Origin: Candidatus Tectimicrobiota bacterium
GTDB taxonomy: Bacteria; JACPUC01
Assembly: GCA_016192455.1 (NCBI GenBank)
Contig: JACPUC010000012.1
Location: forward strand, 62,001-126,000
Length of the DNA: 64,000 bases
Reading direction: 5' to 3'
In this document: positions 58,281-64,000 of the stretch, piece after piece
Numbering within the stretch: the stretch's first letter is position 1
Layout of the letters: each line of letters starts with the position of its first letter
Made by a program: the position numbers and the translations under genes
Notes under the pieces: model-generated
What the model was told of the DNA's origin: nothing
Seen by the model: the letters and a program-made list of their open reading frames with translations, nothing else
Databases searched by the model: none

Positions 58281-60191
58281 ATGTACCTCTCGGCGCCCCT
58301 TGCACATTGGTCGGCGCGTCGTGCCCTGATGTTCCTCGCCCTCCTACCGGCCCTCCTTGCCGGCTGCACGTCCGACACCTCCCCCGGCGCTGGGGGCCCT
58401 CGTCCGCGGCTGATCGCCGTGCGCGCCGTGCCCGCCAAGCCAGGACAGCTTGAGCGCTCCATCACCAGTACCGGGACGACCTTCCCGCTCGCCGAGGTGA
58501 AGATCATGCCGCGCACTGATGGGCAGATCGCCACGATCACGGTGCGCGAGGGGAGCGCGGTGCGGAAAGGCGACCTCCTCATCCAGCTCGATGATGCCAT
58601 TGCCAGCCACCAACTGGCGCTGGCCGGGGCCGAGCTGGGAGCGGCGCGGGCGCGCCTGAAGAAGCTGCGCGCCGGGAACCTGCCCGAGGAGATCAAGCGG
58701 GCCGAAGCCGAGATGCGCCAGAGCCGCGAGGCGGTGAACCGGACGAAGGCCGAGCTGGCCTCGGCGCAGGCGCAGCTCCATGAGGCGAAGGAGAACCTGG
58801 CCGCCTTCGAGGACCTCTTCCGGCAGGGGGTCGTGAGCTCGCAGCGCCGACTGAACTGGCAGACGACGGTGGGGACCACGACCGCGCTCCTCGCCGAGAA
58901 AGCCGCCAAGCTGCGCGAGCAAGACGAGCAACTCGCGGTGGCCGAGGAGAAGCTGGTCCTGGTGCGACGCGGCTCGCGCAGCGAAGATATCGAAGCGGCG
59001 GCCAACGAGGTGCAGCGCGCCGAGGCGAACGAGCGGCTCCTGCGGACGCGGCTCGAGTACACGAAGATCACTGCTCCCTTCGCCGGCATCATCGCTGAGC
59101 GACTCGTCGAGGAAGGCGATCTCGCCTCCCTCGGCAAGCATCTGCTGACCCTCGTCGATCTTGCCGAGCTGCGCGCGCGCGCGCCGGTCTCGGAGATCGA
59201 CCTGCCGGACCTGCGCGTGGGCCAGGACGCGACGATCCACTTCGACGCCTTCCCCAAGGGGGTGTTCCATGGCCGCATCGCCAGCATCTTCCCCACCATC
59301 GATCCGGTCTCCCGCCAGGGGACCGTGGAGGTGGTGTTGCCGAATGCGAGCGGGGAGCTCAAAGCGGGCCTCTTTGCGCGCCTGAGCATGAGTCTCGGCA
59401 AGCGATCGTCGGCGCTGCTCATCCCGCGCAGCGCATTGGCCCGATTGGCGGACGGGGAGATGTCGGTCTTTGTGCTTGATCCGGCGGCTGGCGAGGGAGG
59501 CCCCCCTGGCGGCCCGCGCGCGCAGGGGGCCGGAGGAGGCGCGGCGGGAGCGGGGGGAAAGCCGGGGGGGAGGCAGCGACCGCCGAGCCAGGGAACCGCC
59601 GAGGCTCCCGGCCTTGCGGCGAAGCGTCCGCAGGATGTGGCGATGCGCCCGCCCGGCGCGGCAACCGCTGACCACGGTGGCCCCGCCGCCGAGGGAGGGA
59701 GGGGGGAATTACCCGCGAACCGGGAGAGTGCCTCGGAGCGGCAGGAGCGCGTCACCATGCAGTTCGGCGTCGATGGCGTGGTGAGCCAGGCGGAGGCCGC
59801 GGACCCCGGCGCCTCCCAGGGACGGCCGCAGGCGACACGCGGAGAGGCGCCGGGCGGGGCGGCGCCGAGCGACGGCCAGAAGGGCGGCGCGCCGGCTGGC
59901 GAAGGCCGGGCGAGGCCGCGTGGGCAGGCGGTGCAACCGGGCGCTGCTGGGGGAGCGCCGCGGGGTGGTCCCCCGAGCCGCGTCCCTGGGCAGGCAGGAG
60001 GCGGGCCGGGCGGAGGCGGACCGGGCGGGCCGCAGGGACCGCTCTACACCGTGCGGCGCGTGGTCGTGCAGGTGGGTCTGGTGCAGGACAACACCGCCGA
60101 AGTGCTGGGCGGCCTGGGCGAGAATCAGCTCGTCCTGCTCTCTGGGCTCAGCGAGATCCCTGTCGGCGCGCGCGTCCGCGTGCGTGAGTAG
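58281..60191 (+). CDS. RND efflux membrane fusion (adaptor) lipoprotein with a long low-complexity insertion
   Basis: 636 residues, some 200 longer than usual. The signal peptide ends in the lipobox LLAGC (Cys29), so it is probably lipid-anchored. Beta-barrel and lipoyl halves (DGQIATITVREGSAVRKGD, TKITAPFAGIIAERLVEEGD) surround a coiled-coil hairpin (about 115-255). After ALARLADGEMSVFVLDPAAG a Gly/Pro/Ala/Gln-rich insert (about 410-600) interrupts the membrane-proximal domain, which resumes at GPLYTVRRVVVQVGLV. Partner is the RND pump 311 bp downstream. Confidence 0.87.
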   Translation: MYLSAPLAHWSARRALMFLALLPALLAGCTSDTSPGAGGPRPRLIAVRAVPAKPGQLERSITSTGTTFPLAEVKIMPRTDGQIATITVREGSAVRKGDLLIQLDDAIASHQLALAGAELGAARARLKKLRAGNLPEEIKRAEAEMRQSREAVNRTKAELASAQAQLHEAKENLAAFEDLFRQGVVSSQRRLNWQTTVGTTTALLAEKAAKLREQDEQLAVAEEKLVLVRRGSRSEDIEAAANEVQRAEANERLLRTRLEYTKITAPFAGIIAERLVEEGDLASLGKHLLTLVDLAELRARAPVSEIDLPDLRVGQDATIHFDAFPKGVFHGRIASIFPTIDPVSRQGTVEVVLPNASGELKAGLFARLSMSLGKRSSALLIPRSALARLADGEMSVFVLDPAAGEGGPPGGPRAQGAGGGAAGAGGKPGGRQRPPSQGTAEAPGLAAKRPQDVAMRPPGAATADHGGPAAEGGRGELPANRESASERQERVTMQFGVDGVVSQAEAADPGASQGRPQATRGEAPGGAAPSDGQKGGAPAGEGRARPRGQAVQPGAAGGAPRGGPPSRVPGQAGGGPGGGGPGGPQGPLYTVRRVVVQVGLVQDNTAEVLGGLGENQLVLLSGLSEIPVGARVRVRE

Positions 60192-60502
60192 GAACTTCTT
60201 CCCCGACCCGCCGCGCCTCCGCATGGTGGCCGCGCGGCTGCCGCAGGGTGGCGCCGAGGCGCCGCCCCGAGGCCACAACCGTGGGGGGCGATCCTGGCGG
60301 CAGCAGTGGCACGGGGGAAAGCTCTCTTCCCGGAGGTCCGCGGGACAGGGTCGTGGTGCGGCACTCCTTCGCGGGAGGGAAAGCCGACATCCCGCAGCTA
60401 ACCTGAGAGCTTGTCGGAGCGTGGTGATTGCGGCGCCGGGCGGCGACCTTCGCCCCGTGAAGGCGGACCGGTCATCCCTGCTGCCGGTGAGGAGGTTGAA
60501 GG
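60192..60502. other. Intergenic gap between the RND adaptor and pump genes
   Basis: 311 bp, GC-rich, no convincing gene or terminator. A ribosome binding site for the pump, GAGGAGG, lies at its end. Confidence 0.45.
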
Positions 60503-63500
60503 GTGTCAGTCAGTGGGCTCTCCATTCGTCGCCCCGTGGGCGTTCTCATGCTTGGGCTCTGCGTCCTGGTGCTCGGCGGTTTCTTCCTGGCGCGCCTCCC
60601 CGTCGATCTCCTGCCGTCCATCGTCTACCCGCGCATCGTGGTGATCGTGCCGTACCCCGGCGCCGATCCCGCCATCGTCGAGGAGCAGGTGACAAAGGTC
60701 CTGGAGCGCGAGCTCGCCACCACCGACGGCGTGGCGAAGATTCGCTCCACCACCCGCGAGGGGATTGCCTTCGTCAACCTCTTCTTCAACTTCGGCCGCA
60801 ACATCGACGTGGCGCTCCAGGATACCGTCGCCCGCCTGAGCGTCGCCCAGGGGAACCTGCCGGAGGACGTGGACCCCGCCCGCGTCTTCAAGTTCGATCC
60901 CTCGCAATTGCCGATCATCGAGTTCGCCCTCAGCTCGGCGACGGTGACGGGCTCCGAGCTGCGCATCTATGCCGACGAGATTCTCTCCCGCCAGCTCGGC
61001 ACGGTTCCCGGTGTGGCGGCGGCCCTCGTGCTGGGCGGCCAGAAGGAGGAGGTGCGGGTGCTGGTTGATTTCCCGCGCCTGCAGAGCTACGGCATCGGCG
61101 TGACCCAGGTGCTCGAAGCGCTGCGCAAGGAGAACCTCGATGTCGCCGGGGGCCGGGTGACCACCCAGCTCCAGGAGTTCCAAAGCCGCACCTCCGGGAA
61201 GTTCGCCTCGGTCGATGAGATCGGCGGGATTCCTTTCCTGACGCGGGCCGGCAAGAAAATCTACCTGCGGGACTTCGCCGAGGTCGTGGACCTGGGGGCG
61301 GAGCAGCGCGTCTTCGCCTGGTTCGACGGCGCCGAGGCGATCAAGCTCTCGATTCTGAAGCAGCCGGACGCGAACACCGTCAGCGTCGCCGATGCCATCC
61401 GGGAGCGCATCCGGGAGCTGCGCGCCAGCGGCATCCTGCCGCCGGCGATGGAGCTGCGACCGATCTACGACCAGAGCTGGTACGTGCGCACCTCGATCGA
61501 TAACGTGTCGGTGGCGGCGGGTCTCGGCGGCCTGCTGGCGACGCTCATCGTCTTCTTCTTCCTGGGCAGTCTGCGCCGCACCTTCATCATCGCCCTCTCC
61601 ATCCCCCTGGCGATCTTCGTCACCTTCATCTTCATGGGGCTGGGCGGGCTGACCCTCAACATCTTCAGCCTCGGCGGCCTGGCGCTGGGGGTGGGGATGC
61701 TGGTGGACGGCGCCGTGGTGATGCTGGAGAACATCCATCGCCACCAGCTCCACAAGGAGGAGCCCCTGCACGCCGCCCAGGTCGCCGGCAAGGAGGTCGA
61801 GTCGCCCCTCGTCGCCTCGACGCTCACGAACATCGTGGCCCTGGCGCCCTTCCTCCTCCTCGGCGGCTTCACCTCGCTCCTCTTCAAGGAGCTGATCCTC
61901 ACCGTCATCTTCGCCTTCGCCGGCGCCCTCGTCGTGGCGCTCACCCTGGTGCCGATGCTGAGCGCCCGCTTGCTCGCGCTGCCGCGCACCAGCGGCTTGA
62001 ACCGCACCCGCTTCTTCCGCGCCATCGAGCGCCTGCAGATCGCCATGACGACACGCTACGTGGGGGCCGTCGGGCGCGTCATCCGCCACCCCGCCCCATT
62101 CCTCATCGTGGCCCTCCGCCTCTTCGCCGCCAGCCTGCCCCTGGCAACCCAACTGGGCGCTGAACTCCTGCCGCAGAGCGATGACCATCGCGGCTCGATC
62201 TTCATCCGCCTGAAGCCCGGCGTGCGCCTGGCGGAGAACATCGAGACGGTGCGCCGCGTGGACAGCGTCGTGCGGCGCGATCCGAACGTGCTCGCCACCT
62301 TCGCCGTGGCCGGCGGGCGCATTTTCTCGCGTTCCACGTCGGAGGATGTGACGCGCGGCCAGATCGACTTCGAGGCGCGCCACACTGTCCCCACGTCGGT
62401 CGTCGCCAGCCAGTTGATGCGCAAGCTGCAGACGCTCGGCATTCCGGACACGCGCATCTTCGTCCGCGCCGCGAAAATCCGCGGCGTCGCCACCTCCTTC
62501 TCTACCCATAACAAGGACATCGGCTTCATGATTCAGGGCCCCGAGCTGCCGGTCTTGACCCAGCTTGTCTCCCTGGCCATGGACGCCGTGCGCCGGGTGC
62601 CCGGCCTGCTCAACGTCGATACGGAGGCGGACGAGCCCTCGCCGGAACTGCAGGTGGTCGTTGATCGGGAGCGGGCCATCGAGCTGGGCTTGCGGGTGGA
62701 GGACGTGGGGAACATCGTGAAGACCGCAGTGGATGGGGTGGTGCCGACCCGCCTGCGGCGCGGCGACCGCGAGGTGGACCTGCGCGTGGAGTTCGCCAAC
62801 ACGAAAATCCGCAGCCCGAGCGACCTCGAGCGCTTGGCCCTGTTCACGCCAGGCGGGCAACGGGTGCCGCTCTACCATCTGGCGCGTGTCGTGGCGGCGA
62901 TCGGCCCGGCCAGCATCACGCGCAACGACCAGTCGCGCATGATCGAGATCGCCGGAGATATCCGCGGTCGCAGCCTGGGCGAGGTGGCAGCGGACATTCG
63001 CGCCGCGCTGCGCACCCTTGATCTGCCCCCCGGCTACCACGTCGTGGAGGGGGAGGAGGAGCGCTCCCTGCGGGAGACGAACCGGAACCTCTTCATCATT
63101 GGGCTGCTGGCCGCCTTCCTCGTCTACGTCGTCATGGCGGTGCAGTACGACTCCGTCATCAATCCGCTCGTCATCATGGGGACCGTGCCGCTGGCGCTGA
63201 CCGGCAGCATCGTGGGCCTCTACGTCACGAAGACGCCGCTGGGGGCGACGGTGCTCCTGGGGGTTATCCTCCTCGTCGGCATCGTGGTGAACAACGCCAT
63301 CATCATGATCGAGTACATCGAGCAGCTCCGCAAGGAGCACGGCTACCCGCGCGCCCAGGCGGTGGTGACGGCGTGCGGTCTGCGCCTGCGACCCATCCTC
63401 ATGACGAGCATCACCACCGTCGTCGGTCTGGTGCCGCTGGCGCTGGGGGTCGGGGAGGGCTCGGAGATGACCGCCCCGCTCGGCATCGTAGTCCTCTCCG

Positions 63501-63922
63501 GCGTTTCGGTCTCACTCCTGCTCACCCTCTTTATCATCCCCTGCCTCTACCTCACCTTCGAGGACCTCGCGAACCTCGTGCGCCGCCTCGTCGGCGTGGC
63601 GCCACGCCTTGCCGCGGCGGGCCCCACTTTCGATCCCGCCAACGTGCTCAATCCCATTGAGGAGCTGCGCATCAGTCTCAGAAGCGCGGCGAACGGCCGA
63701 CCGTCCCCGGCGGTTGCGGCGCTGCCGGTCGACGGGATGGGCGACGGGATGGGCGACGCGGCGGCGTCTGCCGCGGGCAAGGAGGTTGGCGGCGCCGCCG
63801 CGGAGCCGCCTGAAAGCGCTGCCGCGCAGTCGCTTGCGAAGCCTGCTCAGGAAGCGGAGCACGACCACGATGGCGCGCCCACTAGCTCGTCGAAGCTGGA
63901 ACGGGGGCAGTGGCTGATCTGA
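60503..63922 (+). CDS. RND-family (HAE1-like) efflux transporter, inner-membrane pump
   Basis: 1139 residues from a GTG preceded by GAGGAGG. The pattern follows AcrB: SIRRPVGVLMLGLCVLVLGG at the first helix, PYPGADPAIVEEQVTKVLE in the porter domain, TM4 with LGVGMLVDGAVVMLENI carrying the proton-relay Asp, and TM10 GVILLVGIVVNNAIIMIEYI. The C-terminal 130 residues beyond the last helix are hydrophilic and Ala/Gly-rich (GDGMGDAAAS), longer than usual. Energy comes from the proton gradient; substrates are probably hydrophobic compounds. Confidence 0.93.
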   Translation: MSVSGLSIRRPVGVLMLGLCVLVLGGFFLARLPVDLLPSIVYPRIVVIVPYPGADPAIVEEQVTKVLERELATTDGVAKIRSTTREGIAFVNLFFNFGRNIDVALQDTVARLSVAQGNLPEDVDPARVFKFDPSQLPIIEFALSSATVTGSELRIYADEILSRQLGTVPGVAAALVLGGQKEEVRVLVDFPRLQSYGIGVTQVLEALRKENLDVAGGRVTTQLQEFQSRTSGKFASVDEIGGIPFLTRAGKKIYLRDFAEVVDLGAEQRVFAWFDGAEAIKLSILKQPDANTVSVADAIRERIRELRASGILPPAMELRPIYDQSWYVRTSIDNVSVAAGLGGLLATLIVFFFLGSLRRTFIIALSIPLAIFVTFIFMGLGGLTLNIFSLGGLALGVGMLVDGAVVMLENIHRHQLHKEEPLHAAQVAGKEVESPLVASTLTNIVALAPFLLLGGFTSLLFKELILTVIFAFAGALVVALTLVPMLSARLLALPRTSGLNRTRFFRAIERLQIAMTTRYVGAVGRVIRHPAPFLIVALRLFAASLPLATQLGAELLPQSDDHRGSIFIRLKPGVRLAENIETVRRVDSVVRRDPNVLATFAVAGGRIFSRSTSEDVTRGQIDFEARHTVPTSVVASQLMRKLQTLGIPDTRIFVRAAKIRGVATSFSTHNKDIGFMIQGPELPVLTQLVSLAMDAVRRVPGLLNVDTEADEPSPELQVVVDRERAIELGLRVEDVGNIVKTAVDGVVPTRLRRGDREVDLRVEFANTKIRSPSDLERLALFTPGGQRVPLYHLARVVAAIGPASITRNDQSRMIEIAGDIRGRSLGEVAADIRAALRTLDLPPGYHVVEGEEERSLRETNRNLFIIGLLAAFLVYVVMAVQYDSVINPLVIMGTVPLALTGSIVGLYVTKTPLGATVLLGVILLVGIVVNNAIIMIEYIEQLRKEHGYPRAQAVVTACGLRLRPILMTSITTVVGLVPLALGVGEGSEMTAPLGIVVLSGVSVSLLLTLFIIPCLYLTFEDLANLVRRLVGVAPRLAAAGPTFDPANVLNPIEELRISLRSAANGRPSPAVAALPVDGMGDGMGDAAASAAGKEVGGAAAEPPESAAAQSLAKPAQEAEHDHDGAPTSSSKLERGQWLI

Positions 63923-64000
63923 GGCGGAGCGCCCGACGAGGTGCGGCGTCCCGCTTCCGAGCGAGGCGGCGGGCGCCTGGCGGCAAATTCCGCACGGAGC

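Overview
The window is a high-GC bacterial chromosome segment. It carries RND efflux components, a lipobox-bearing membrane fusion protein and SecG, which points to a diderm (Gram-negative-type) bacterium. It combines many catabolic and uptake genes (five carbon-nitrogen hydrolases, three ABC import systems, a molybdenum hydroxylase, a Liv cassette) with core genes (gap-pgk-tpiA-secG, ilvD). That mix resembles uncultured soil or sediment lineages of the Rokubacteria/NC10/Tectomicrobia kind. This placement is inferred from gene content only; there is no rRNA or other phylogenetic marker to confirm it.

Layout. 1-4342 (+): a partial HpaB/4-hydroxybutyryl-CoA dehydratase-type flavoprotein, a DinB-like protein, a Sir2 deacylase and an MFS transporter. 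4554-10023 (mostly -): a MetE-core methyltransferase, a four-cluster ferredoxin with a good promoter and terminator, a Doc/AbrB-type toxin-antitoxin pair, a lactonase-like metallo-beta-lactamase protein and a nitrilase. 10258-12808 (+): a nitroreductase and a phytoene-dehydrogenase-like oxidoreductase. 13095-20214 (-): a complete branched-chain-type ABC importer (LivJHMGF) bracketed by two carbon-nitrogen hydrolases. 20505-24719: ilvD, a thioesterase, a frameshifted ornithine-cyclodeaminase homologue and a HAD phosphatase. 24836-28999 (+): a promoter followed by gap-pgk-tpiA-secG. 29235-33753 (+): a Dpp-type importer and a cupin, facing a carbon-nitrogen hydrolase whose nucleophile cysteine is replaced by serine. 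35230-39380 (-): a DUF364 protein and a single-chain molybdenum hydroxylase. 39984-44338: a TauABC/SsuABC-type importer with a nitrilase inside the locus. 44662-49056 (+): two tandem QueG-like Fe-S proteins and a thiamine-diphosphate E1 alpha/beta pair. 49313-50205: a low-GC CBS-domain gene. 50206-54405 (-): EamA transporter, YggX-like protein, radical SAM protein and ATP-grasp ligase. 54627-63922: a cyclic amidohydrolase, a SthA-type transhydrogenase and an RND efflux pair.

The most notable observation is at the 3' end of the radical SAM gene. The apparent stop is a TGA that follows a TGC codon. Reading through it gives Cys-Sec-Ala-Glu-Pro and eight more residues before a TAA. A perfect 5-bp hairpin with an AGGUA loop, shaped like the E. 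coli fdhF SECIS, sits 15-29 nt after the UGA. This matches the 'CUAEP-tail' radical SAM selenoproteins and would be truncated by ordinary gene calling.

Other points of interest are a family of roughly 190-nt intergenic elements (at least three good copies, plus fragments) with conserved hairpins and a compensatory base-pair change; the repeated pairing of carbon-nitrogen hydrolases with three different ABC importer families; and long unusual insertions in the Dpp-type binding protein and the RND adaptor.
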